In this document: positions 55,785 through 63,207 of the stretch, in pieces
How the letters are laid out: each line of letters begins with the position of its first letter
Position numbering within the stretch: the first letter of the stretch is position 1
From: Rhodoferax saidenbachensis
Lineage (GTDB): Bacteria > Pseudomonadota > Gammaproteobacteria > Burkholderiales > Burkholderiaceae_C
Reading direction: 5' to 3'
NCBI RefSeq assembly: GCF_001955715.1
Contig: NZ_CP019239.1
Location: forward strand, 1,302,001 to 1,366,000
DNA length: 64,000 bases
Program-made: the position numbers and the translations under genes
Notes under the pieces: model-generated
Databases searched by the model: none
Told to the model about the DNA's origin: nothing
What the model saw: only the letters and a program-made list of their open reading frames with translations

Positions 55785-55800
55785 GCGCGCGCTGATTACA

Positions 55801-55862
55801 AGCCAAATTGGCCTCTAGCCCTTGTGGAATATGCGCAAGCAGCTATTAAAAGAATAGCTATA
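55801..55862 (+). repeat. Dispersed repeat family 1, copy 10 (best copy)
   Basis: AGCCAAATTGGCCTCTAGCC, CTTGTGGAATATGCGCAAGC, AGCTATTAAAAGAATAGCTA. This is the clearest full-length copy. It is intergenic, between the ABM gene and the CzcI-like gene, and ends just upstream of the latter's start region. Confidence 0.9.
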
Positions 55863-55895
55863 CGGTGAAAAATGCCAACTGCTAAACTCCTGACC

Positions 55896-56243
55896 ATGCG
55901 TAGATGGCTGGCCCTGTTGATTCTGGTTTTGTTGCCCTTGCAGCTCACATGGGCTGCAACGAGCGCCTATTGTCAGCACGAAGCCGGGTCTATGGGCCAA
56001 CACGTGGGGCACCACGTGCACAAACACAGCAACCCTGCGGACGATGCCTCCGGCACAGTGAAGGCAAATATCGGCGATGCAGACTGTGGCACCTGCCACG
56101 CGGGCTGTGCGTTTGCGGTGCCCAGCCATTTGGCGGCCACGGGTTTGTATGCCGCATCGGTTCTGACGGCTGCCCGCCAGCCCCTGCGAACCTCACCACC
56201 CCTCGACATCCCAGACCGCCCTCAATGGCCTATCCAGGCCTGA
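55896..56243 (+). CDS. CzcI-like Cys/His-rich secreted protein
   Basis: 115 residues from the ATG at 55896 (MRRWLALLILVLLPLQLTWA, signal peptide); an ATG at 55872 would add eight residues. The mature part has CQHE, an HVGHHVHKH cluster and DCGTCHAGC, the pattern of CzcI-type proteins that accompany CzcCBA metal efflux systems. No efflux genes lie within the window, so it is an orphan here. Metal binding is likely from the ligands; the metal is unknown. A 207-bp gap follows with a small GCCAGCC/GGCTGGC hairpin and the palindrome GCCCGTACGGGC but no gene. Confidence 0.7.
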   Translation: MRRWLALLILVLLPLQLTWAATSAYCQHEAGSMGQHVGHHVHKHSNPADDASGTVKANIGDADCGTCHAGCAFAVPSHLAATGLYAASVLTAARQPLRTSPPLDIPDRPQWPIQA

Positions 56244-56450
56244 TGGGGGAGTTGGCCTCTCGTTTTTTTCGCTGACAGACGCAAAGGCCCGTACGGGCAA
56301 CGTTGCTCTGTCCGCTGAAAAGTGCGACCTGTGCCGCCGGTTGGGCTGACCCATCCGCTTGCCAAGCGGGCGCAGCCACACGCCTCCCTCGACTCCCAAG
56401 TCGCCAGCCGTATGGCTGGCCTGCTTCACAACGGAATCTGAGGTGTTTTT

Positions 56451-56969
56451 ATGGTGTCAAACCCGTGGGGTAGATCCCCGCGATTTTTATGGGCGCTGGT
56501 CGTCATGGGCATGGTGGCGCTGGACCAGTTCACCAAAGCGTATTTTTCAGCCACCATCCCCTTTGGCGCGGGCATGGAGATCACCAGTTGGTTCAACCTG
56601 GTCCATGCACGCAACACGGGCGCAGCGTTCTCCTTTCTGGCAGACGCCGGAGGGTGGCAGCGGTATTTCCTGATTCTGATCAGCTTGCTGGTTGTGTTGC
56701 CGATTGCTTTCGTGTGCCTGATGAAGCGCACCGATCCTGTCCAGCGCTGGATCGGTGCTGCCGTCGTCGCGGGTGGGTCCGGGAACCTCATAGACCGTAT
56801 CCAGACCGGGGCAGTGGTGGACTTTCTCGATCTGCACTGGAGGGGTCTGCACTGGCCCGCCTTCAATCTGGCCGACGTGTGGGTGGTTGCTGCCGCGCTG
56901 GCCTGGCTGGTTTTGTCGGTGCGGGCGCCCTCGGGCCCGAAAGCCGCTGTCGGGGAGACCAGGCCATGA
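56451..56969 (+). CDS. lspA: Lipoprotein signal peptidase
   Basis: 172 residues, four membrane helices. The conserved NLVHARNTGAAFSF near residue 48 and the two catalytic aspartates in GGSGNLIDRI and FNLADVWV identify LspA, the aspartyl protease that removes prolipoprotein signal peptides. The last codons overlap the dsbB start (ATGA). Confidence 0.95.
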   Translation: MVSNPWGRSPRFLWALVVMGMVALDQFTKAYFSATIPFGAGMEITSWFNLVHARNTGAAFSFLADAGGWQRYFLILISLLVVLPIAFVCLMKRTDPVQRWIGAAVVAGGSGNLIDRIQTGAVVDFLDLHWRGLHWPAFNLADVWVVAAALAWLVLSVRAPSGPKAAVGETRP

Positions 56970-57382
56970 AGCAGGGTTGGCGTTTTTTGCTGGCCGCATG
57001 GCTGGTGGCCGTGTTTGCCACTGCCGGGGCCTTGTTCATTGGCGAAGTGATGCTGATGGCGCCCTGCAACCTGTGCTGGTACCAGCGCATCTGCATGTTC
57101 CCGCTGGCGCTGCTGCTGGGTAGGGCCTGTTACGGCGAAGACCGGCGCGGTGCGGTGTACGCCCTGCCGCTGGCCGCGGCCGGAAGTGCGGTGGCGCTGT
57201 ACCACACGCTGCTGGTCGCAGGCGCCATTCCCACGACCTGGATTCCCTGCAGCGCCGGTATCTCGTGTGCGGACCAAAAGTTGGAAATCCTCAACGGAAT
57301 CCAGATCCCGTGGCTGTCGCTGTTGGCCTTTCTAGCCATCACTGCACTGCTCACCGTTTACCTGAAAAGAACTTCGAAATGA
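56966..57382 (+). CDS. Disulfide bond formation protein, DsbB/BdbC family
   Basis: 138 residues with four membrane helices. The first periplasmic cysteine pair is in APCNLCWYQRICMF near residue 32 and the second in WIPCSAGISC near residue 95. The CxLC-W-Y-Q-R pattern and short length fit the BdbC-type quinone reductase partner of a DsbA/BdbD. It overlaps lspA and the next gene at ATGA junctions, so all three are translationally coupled. Confidence 0.88.
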   Translation: MKQGWRFLLAAWLVAVFATAGALFIGEVMLMAPCNLCWYQRICMFPLALLLGRACYGEDRRGAVYALPLAAAGSAVALYHTLLVAGAIPTTWIPCSAGISCADQKLEILNGIQIPWLSLLAFLAITALLTVYLKRTSK

Positions 57383-58035
57383 ACTCCAAAAAAATCACTG
57401 TCATCCTTCTTGTCGCAATTGTTGCCGTGGCGTTTCTCTTCGGCATGAACGTGTACCAGCGCCGTGTTGAGAATGCACAGGCCGAAAAAGTCAGCCAATC
57501 GGAAAGCAGCCTGGTGCGGGCGCATTCCACCATCCTGGGGCCCCAAGACGCGCGCGTGACCATCGTCGAATTTTTCGACCCGGCGTGTGAGACCTGCCGT
57601 GCGTTCTACCCCTTCGTCAAGGATCTGATGAAGAAGTACCCGAACGACGTGCGGCTGGTCATTCGTTACGCGCCTTTCCACAACGGCTCGGACAAAGTGG
57701 TCAAGATGCTGGAGGCCGCCAAGCGCCAGGACAAATACCTGCCTGTTCTGGAAATGGTGTTGGCCGCCCAACCGATGTGGGCCGACCATGGCAACCCCAA
57801 TGTGGAGCTGGCCTACCAGGCCGCAGCACAGGCGGGCCTGGATATCAAAAAAGCGCTGGCCGATGCGCAAGACCCTGCCATCGACACGGCGCTCAGGCAA
57901 GACATTCAAGACTTGACGACGCTGCAGGTCACCAAGACGCCCACTTTTTTTGTGAATGGAAAAGGCTTGCCCACCTTTGGTTCCGAGCAACTCGCTGCCT
58001 TGGTGGCCGAAGAGGTTGCCAAGAGCCGGAAATGA
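57379..58035 (+). CDS. DsbA/BdbD-like membrane-anchored thiol oxidoreductase
   Basis: 218 residues. An N-terminal membrane anchor (KITVILLVAIVAVAFLFG) is followed by a thioredoxin domain with active site CETC in FFDPACETCRAFYPF near residue 70 and cis-proline TKTPTFFVNG near 190. It is the natural partner of the preceding BdbC-type protein, forming a disulfide-generating pair in the envelope. The acidic CETC dipeptide between the cysteines is unusual relative to CPHC of DsbA. Confidence 0.88.
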   Translation: MNSKKITVILLVAIVAVAFLFGMNVYQRRVENAQAEKVSQSESSLVRAHSTILGPQDARVTIVEFFDPACETCRAFYPFVKDLMKKYPNDVRLVIRYAPFHNGSDKVVKMLEAAKRQDKYLPVLEMVLAAQPMWADHGNPNVELAYQAAAQAGLDIKKALADAQDPAIDTALRQDIQDLTTLQVTKTPTFFVNGKGLPTFGSEQLAALVAEEVAKSRK

Positions 58036-58045
58036 GGGCGTATCC

Positions 58046-59341
58046 ATGCAGACAAGTCATCTTCTGGCAGGCGGGCAACGTAGGGGGCCGGTCTCTTGCC
58101 CACATGGTCAGCTGTCGCGCTGGGTGCCGCTGGTCGCAGCGCTCTGGATGGGAGCGCTGCATCCTTCGTATGGCGAGCCGTTGTCGGGCAAATCCAGGCC
58201 GGTGGCCGAAGCCAGGCCAACGCCATCCACCGATGGCGTGGCAGAGGCCCGGTTGATAGAGGTGTACCGCCAGATCGCCAACGCCAACCACCGCGACGCC
58301 TTGCGCAGGGCGGAGAAGCTGGTCACGGACTACCCGCATTTTCAGTTGGCCCAGTTGGTCTACGGCGACCTGCTGTCCACCCAGACACGGCCCCTGCAGG
58401 CGGTGGGTGATGTCCCCTCTGATTTGGCGCGGGCCGGTGCCGAGAATCTGAACGCACTGCGGTCTGAGGCACAACTGCGCATTGCGGCCATCAAGGAGCG
58501 TCCTCCTGCAGATGCCCTCCCTTCCCAATTCGTGGCCTTGTCCCGGCGCAACAAACACGCTATCGCGGTAGACACCGCCAAGGCACGCCTGTATCTGTTC
58601 GAGAACACGGGTAACGGCACCCGTTTGCTGGCGGACTATTACATCTCGGTGGGCAAAGCGGGGGTGGGGAAAAATGTGGAAGGTGACCTGCGCACCCCGT
58701 TGGGTGTCTATTTCATCACCAGCAGCCTGGACCCCAAAAGTCTGCCCGACTTGTATGGCTCGGGGGCGCTGCCGGTCAGCTACCCCAATGTGCTGGATGT
58801 GCGCAGAGGCAAAACCGGCAGTGGCATCTGGCTGCATGGCACGCCATCGCACCAGTTCACACGCGAGCCCCAGGCCACCGAAGGCTGTGTCGCGGTGGCA
58901 AACCCCGATCTGGACCGCATCATCCGTACCGTGGAAATTCGCACGACGCCGGTGCTGATTGGCAAAAACTTCCGCTGGTTGCGCCCGTCCCAACTGGCCG
59001 CTGAAAAGCAGTTGTTGACCGATACCCTGAAGACCTGGGCCCAAACCAAGAAAGACGGGCAGGCGGCGGACCTGCTCCGGTTCTACGCCAACGATTTCAA
59101 TGCGGATGGCAAGGACCTGGCCCAGTTCGCCCAGGGATTGCGCACCGAGCTGCAAAAGCTTGGCGGGCGGGCGGTGCAGCTCAGAGACCTGTCGCTGATC
59201 CGCTGGACGGACGAGGCCGAGATCCTGGTGGTGACCTTTGGCGAGGTGGTGATGGGCGAGCGCTCCGGGCGCACGGTGCGCCAATACTGGCAACGCCGCG
59301 CCAATGTATGGAAGATCATTTACGAAGGCGTTGCCGGGTGA
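58046..59341 (+). CDS. L,D-transpeptidase (YkuD domain) with NTF2-like C-terminus
   Basis: 431 residues. An N-terminal export segment (WVPLVAALWMGALHPSYG) and a helical region are followed by the YkuD catalytic domain: HGTPSHQF ... ATEGCVAVANPD near residue 270, with the catalytic Cys. The C-terminal part (LRRTDEAEILVVTFGEVV-type strand pattern, RQYWQRR) resembles an NTF2/SnoaL-like domain. It may link peptidoglycan or attach proteins. Ten bases follow from the thiol oxidoreductase gene; L,D-transpeptidase cysteines need the redox control such a pair could provide, an inference. Confidence 0.88.
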   Translation: MQTSHLLAGGQRRGPVSCPHGQLSRWVPLVAALWMGALHPSYGEPLSGKSRPVAEARPTPSTDGVAEARLIEVYRQIANANHRDALRRAEKLVTDYPHFQLAQLVYGDLLSTQTRPLQAVGDVPSDLARAGAENLNALRSEAQLRIAAIKERPPADALPSQFVALSRRNKHAIAVDTAKARLYLFENTGNGTRLLADYYISVGKAGVGKNVEGDLRTPLGVYFITSSLDPKSLPDLYGSGALPVSYPNVLDVRRGKTGSGIWLHGTPSHQFTREPQATEGCVAVANPDLDRIIRTVEIRTTPVLIGKNFRWLRPSQLAAEKQLLTDTLKTWAQTKKDGQAADLLRFYANDFNADGKDLAQFAQGLRTELQKLGGRAVQLRDLSLIRWTDEAEILVVTFGEVVMGERSGRTVRQYWQRRANVWKIIYEGVAG

Positions 59342-59385
59342 GTACAGCGGTGGATTTACCCCTGTGGCTGCGTGGATTTTTATAA

Positions 59386-59441
59386 AAAGCGGCCGAAACC
59401 CTTTTGGAGTATGCGCAAACAGCTATTAAAACGATAGTGTT
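59386..59441 (+). repeat. Dispersed repeat family 1, copy 11
   Basis: AAGCGGCCGAAACCCTTTTG, GAGTATGCGCAAACAGCTAT, TAAAACGATAGTGTTTGC. It is full-length and intergenic. The 314-bp transpeptidase-phoX gap otherwise holds the phoX promoter region, with one CTGTCAC Pho-box-like half-site near 59598 that lacks a convincing partner. Confidence 0.82.
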
Positions 59442-59655
59442 TGCATCGGCGCCCTCGGCGCACCTGTAGCGCATGGGCATCTTGCCAACACCGGACAACC
59501 GGCGGCACGTCGCGTTCAAGACCCGCATTGCCTGGTGGGGCGCGACCAAGCGCTCTGGGGGCAGGCCGCAGGGCGTGGGGGGAAGGGTTTCACACAACTG
59601 TCACGTTGGGTTTCTAGCATAGGGGTATCCATCCCCCAACCCTGGAAAACCGACC

Positions 59656-61605
59656 ATGACATCACTGCAACAACCCGGCCGGCGCACGGCGCTCAAATTC
59701 CTTGCCACGGCGCCCATGTTGCCCCTGAGCACCCTTGGTGCAAGTACCTTGCTCGGCGGTTGTGCCACTACTGGTACGGCCATGTCCAGCGCCCCATTTG
59801 CGTCGGCGGCCTTCAGCGCCATGGCCGCCCCCACACTGGCCAATCCGGCTGCCATGGCGACCACTACCGTGGCCTCCAGCCTGCAAGTGACCCTGCAGGA
59901 TGGCACCACCCGTGCGTACAAGCTGGCGTACGAGCCTTTCTTCATCACCGGTGACCAAGTGCCCGATGGCAAAGGCGGCACCGTGCTGGCCGGCGGCTAC
60001 GTGGATATTCTGAACAAGCCCATTTTCGACAAATCGGTCCCAGGCAAAGAACGTCAGTTTTTCTCGGACTGCCCGGATGGCACCTCCCTGTTGCAACTGC
60101 CAACGACGACGGTCAAGGGCATCAAGGGCAAGGCCGTGTTTGCCGTAGTTCAGTTTGAATACACCAATGCCGACCAATCCGGCGCCGATGCCTATGGCAC
60201 CTTGCCATCCCCCATCGCGGTGTTGACGTTGGACCAAGACCCCACCACGGGCAAACTCACACTGGTGAAGTACCACAACGTGGACACCTCGCAGGCGCAA
60301 GGTCTGTGGATCACCTGTGGTTCGAGCCTGTCGCCCTGGGGTACGCATCTGTCCAGTGAAGAGTACGAACCCGATGCCTTCTCGGTGGCGGACAACAAGG
60401 TCTTCAAATCCTTCAGCAAAAATCTGTTTGGTGACGAAAGCATTGCCAACCCTTACCACTATGGCCATCAGCCCGAAGTGACGGTGAACCCCGACGGTTC
60501 TGGCACCCTGGTCAAGCACTATTGCATGGGCCGCCTGTCGCACGAGCTGATCCAGGTCATGCCAGACAACCGTACCGCGCTGATGGGCAACGACGCCACC
60601 AACAGCGGCCTGTTCATGTTCGTGGCGGACAAGGAAAAACAGCTGTCTGCAGGTACCTTGTATGTGGCCAAGTTGGGCGCAGGCTTCTCTATCGACCCTG
60701 CTGCGCCTGGCGCCAAGATCAGCTGGATCAAACTGGGCCATGCCACCAGCGACGACATTGAAAAAATGGCCAACACGCTCAAGCCCACGGACATCATGGA
60801 TGTCCGCAAGGCCGACCCGAGCGACGCCAGCTTCACCAAGATTTTCTACAACGGCACCGCCAACTGGATCAAGGTCAAGCCTGGCATGGAAAAGGCCGCC
60901 GCTTTCCTGGAAACCCAGCGTTACGCCTACCTGATGGGGGGCAGCATGGGCTTCACCAAGATGGAAGGCACGACCGTCAACATCAAGGACAAGATTGCCT
61001 ACTCGGCACTGCAAAACATCCAGGACTCCATGGTCAAGGACGGCAAGGGATGGAATGCCCAAAGCGGCATTACCGTGAACAAGGCCTTGATCGCGGGTGG
61101 CGTGATGGCCCACAACCTGGCAGGCGGCCAGGCTGACCAAACCGGCGCTGCCATCAAGAGCGAGTGGGTACCCCACCAGATGCGTGCCTTGTTCATGGGT
61201 GAGGACATCGCCTCGGACGCTTTGGGCAATCTGGCCAATCCGGACATGGTGTCCAACCCCGACAACCTCAAGTTCTCGGAGAAGCTGCGGACCTTGTTCA
61301 TTGGCGAGGACAGCAGCACCCACGTGAACAACTTCGTGTGGGCCTACAACGTGGACACCAAGAAGTTCAGCCGTTTGATGTCCATGCCCGTCGGCGCGGA
61401 AGCCACCGGTCTGGGTGTCGTGGACGACTTGAATGGCTGGACCTACATCACCACCAATTTCCAACACCCCGGTGACTGGATTCCCAAGTTGCACGGCAAA
61501 GTGCAAGCCACGCTGGACCCGTTGGTGCGTGCCAACTACAAAAACCGCTTCGGTGCAGCGGTGGGTTATTTGACGGGTGCTCCCGCAGCCATCAAGCTGG
61601 GCTGA
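59656..61605 (+). CDS. phoX: Alkaline phosphatase, PhoX family
   Basis: 649 residues. A twin-arginine export signal (GRRTALKFLATAPMLPL) is followed by LLGGCATTG, which could also be a lipobox, so the mature protein may be a Tat-exported lipoprotein. The DUF839/PhoX domain includes ITCGSSLSPWGTHLSSEEYE near residue 220 (metal-centre Cys and Glu ligands). PhoX is a calcium- and iron-dependent phosphatase that releases phosphate from organic esters. A pit transporter lies 20 kb away. Confidence 0.87.
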   Translation: MTSLQQPGRRTALKFLATAPMLPLSTLGASTLLGGCATTGTAMSSAPFASAAFSAMAAPTLANPAAMATTTVASSLQVTLQDGTTRAYKLAYEPFFITGDQVPDGKGGTVLAGGYVDILNKPIFDKSVPGKERQFFSDCPDGTSLLQLPTTTVKGIKGKAVFAVVQFEYTNADQSGADAYGTLPSPIAVLTLDQDPTTGKLTLVKYHNVDTSQAQGLWITCGSSLSPWGTHLSSEEYEPDAFSVADNKVFKSFSKNLFGDESIANPYHYGHQPEVTVNPDGSGTLVKHYCMGRLSHELIQVMPDNRTALMGNDATNSGLFMFVADKEKQLSAGTLYVAKLGAGFSIDPAAPGAKISWIKLGHATSDDIEKMANTLKPTDIMDVRKADPSDASFTKIFYNGTANWIKVKPGMEKAAAFLETQRYAYLMGGSMGFTKMEGTTVNIKDKIAYSALQNIQDSMVKDGKGWNAQSGITVNKALIAGGVMAHNLAGGQADQTGAAIKSEWVPHQMRALFMGEDIASDALGNLANPDMVSNPDNLKFSEKLRTLFIGEDSSTHVNNFVWAYNVDTKKFSRLMSMPVGAEATGLGVVDDLNGWTYITTNFQHPGDWIPKLHGKVQATLDPLVRANYKNRFGAAVGYLTGAPAAIKLG

Positions 61606-61620
61606 ACGATCGTCACATGA

Positions 61621-61653
61621 ATGAAAAAGCCGGGCAGTGCCCGGCTTTTTCAT
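61621..61653. terminator. Bidirectional intrinsic terminator, perfect 16-bp inverted repeat
   Basis: ATGAAAAAGCCGGGCA (61621-61636) pairs with TGCCCGGCTTTTTCAT (61638-61653). A and T tracts on both sides allow it to end both phoX and the convergent FecR-domain gene. Confidence 0.92.
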
Positions 61654-61669
61654 GGTGCAAGAGAGGCTC

Positions 61670-62428
61670 TTAGAGCATGGGCATTTCAGCCGGATGCCGC
61701 TGACCGTCCTTCTCTTCCATATAACCCCTGCCGTCTTTCACGCCCTTTTTGCCGAGCACTTGCCAGGCGGTGCGCTGGTTCACCAGTTGGGCCAGGAACT
61801 CCAGCTCTTCGTCGGTGTGGTTGATGGCCTTGGCGGGCGTCAGTGAACGGCCGTTTTTCGGAGTGACTTCGCCCCAGAAAGCCTGGTGATAGTCGGAGCG
61901 GCTGGTGGTCTTGTCCCGGCCGGAGCTCATGTCCACCGTGCCATAACAGTTGCAGAAATAGCTGCGGCCTTCCTGGTTGGCAAAGATCTCGGTGTACACG
62001 CCGGTACCGCGGATGCCTGCGGTCAGGGTTGGCGTGATGATCTGGCGGCTGGTGCCCTTGCCCCACACGCTGATTACAGCGCCTGTCACCAAACGCAGCA
62101 GGCTCACGGCGCTCAAGGTGTTGCCACGTTCCACTGTCATCATGGAGTTCTGGCGCACGTGGAAAGACGAATTGCCCAGCACAAAAATCAGGCTGGAGCC
62201 CGGGCCGGTGGCGATCTGGTCGCCAGTTTGCACTGACTGCCCGTTCACCAGACGGCCGCCGTTGACCGTGGCGTCACCCACCAGTTCCACCACATTGCTG
62301 CGTGATTGCGCTTGTGCGGCACCAAAGCCGCCCATCGCGGTCCAGGCTGCGGCAGATTGCAGAAAACTGCGGCGCTGGAACCACAGCACCTCGGATTCAG
62401 TGCGGCCTTGCAAATGGTGCTGCGTCAT
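61670..62428 (-). CDS. FecR-domain protein with Tat signal
   Basis: 252 residues. A twin-arginine signal (WFQRRSFLQSAAAWTAMGG, cleavage after AQA) precedes a FecR-type domain (NGGRLVNGQSVQTGDQIATG, SSFHVRQNSMMTVE, GAVISVWGKGTSRQIITPTLTAGIRGTGVYTE). FCNCYG holds two cysteines. It lacks a membrane helix and TonB-linked partners, so it is not a classic FecR anti-sigma regulator; a surface or envelope role is possible. Its ATG overlaps the membrane-protein gene upstream. Confidence 0.8.
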   Translation of the reverse strand: MTQHHLQGRTESEVLWFQRRSFLQSAAAWTAMGGFGAAQAQSRSNVVELVGDATVNGGRLVNGQSVQTGDQIATGPGSSLIFVLGNSSFHVRQNSMMTVERGNTLSAVSLLRLVTGAVISVWGKGTSRQIITPTLTAGIRGTGVYTEIFANQEGRSYFCNCYGTVDMSSGRDKTTSRSDYHQAFWGEVTPKNGRSLTPAKAINHTDEELEFLAQLVNQRTAWQVLGKKGVKDGRGYMEEKDGQRHPAEMPML

Positions 62429-63207
62429 GGGGTGTCTCCGGTAGTGGAAAGGTCAAAACTGTCGCTGTACGTGAAATAGAGGGAGGTAAAAAACATGGCT
62501 GCTATCAGCAGGATGGCCGGAAACAGCAGGGCGGCCGTGGCATCTGCACTGCCCCACAACGCGCCCATGGTCGCCACCAGCATACCCACGGCCAGGAATA
62601 CAGCCATCCAGACCAACCCGAATACCGTGAAGGCCCAGAAATTGCGCATGCAGGCCACCAGGCTGAAAAACAGGCTCTTGACCGGCGACACGCCATGCCA
62701 GTGCACCAGTGCCGGGGCATGCCAGAACATCAGCGACAAAGGCATGTACAGCGCCAGGAACAGCAGCAGCGCGATCTGAAAATTGGGCTCCTGCAGGGTC
62801 TCGGCGTTAAACGCCCCGCCCAGCAGATACAGCTTGGCCAGTTGGCCGCCATCCACCAGCGCAGTCAGTCCCATGGTGCCCAGAAATCCCAGCGCATACA
62901 GGGCGCCCAGCACCAGCATGGCCTGGGTTTGCGGGCGTCCGGCACGAAAGGCGCTGAACAACATCAGGGGCATGGGGAACTTGCCCTCGGTGGCCTGCTG
63001 GCTCGCAGCCATCAGGCCCAGTGTGGCCGCCGGCATAAACGCCAGGGCCAGCGCACTGCCAATGAAGGGGACCATGCTCAGGATGGACATGGTGGCCATG
63101 AACATGAAGAACATGCCTGCCAGCGCCAATGGCTGTTTGAAGAAGGTCCGTATGCCCAGCTTGACCCACTGGCTTCCCCGGCTGGCCGGGACGATTTGGA
63201 GCTTCAT
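62425..63207 (-). CDS. BPSS1780-family membrane protein
   Basis: 260 residues, six or so hydrophobic helices. MKLQIVPASRGSQWVKLGIRTFFKQPLALAG and PLALAGMFFMFMATMSIL at the N-terminus are typical of the BPSS1780 family, whose function is unknown. Start and stop overlap its neighbours at ATGA (thrB upstream, FecR-domain gene downstream), so the three genes are probably one coupled unit. Confidence 0.82.
   Translation of the reverse strand: MKLQIVPASRGSQWVKLGIRTFFKQPLALAGMFFMFMATMSILSMVPFIGSALALAFMPAATLGLMAASQQATEGKFPMPLMLFSAFRAGRPQTQAMLVLGALYALGFLGTMGLTALVDGGQLAKLYLLGGAFNAETLQEPNFQIALLLFLALYMPLSLMFWHAPALVHWHGVSPVKSLFFSLVACMRNFWAFTVFGLVWMAVFLAVGMLVATMGALWGSADATAALLFPAILLIAAMFFTSLYFTYSDSFDLSTTGDTP

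Noticed and set aside
59598..59620. Possible Pho box upstream of phoX
   Set aside because: Only one CTGTCAC-type half-site is visible; the second 11-bp half does not match, so I do not annotate it as a feature.
59662..61653. 663-codon open frame antisense to phoX
   Set aside because: Open antisense frames are expected opposite high-GC genes; its translation has no domain, and phoX on the other strand is clear.
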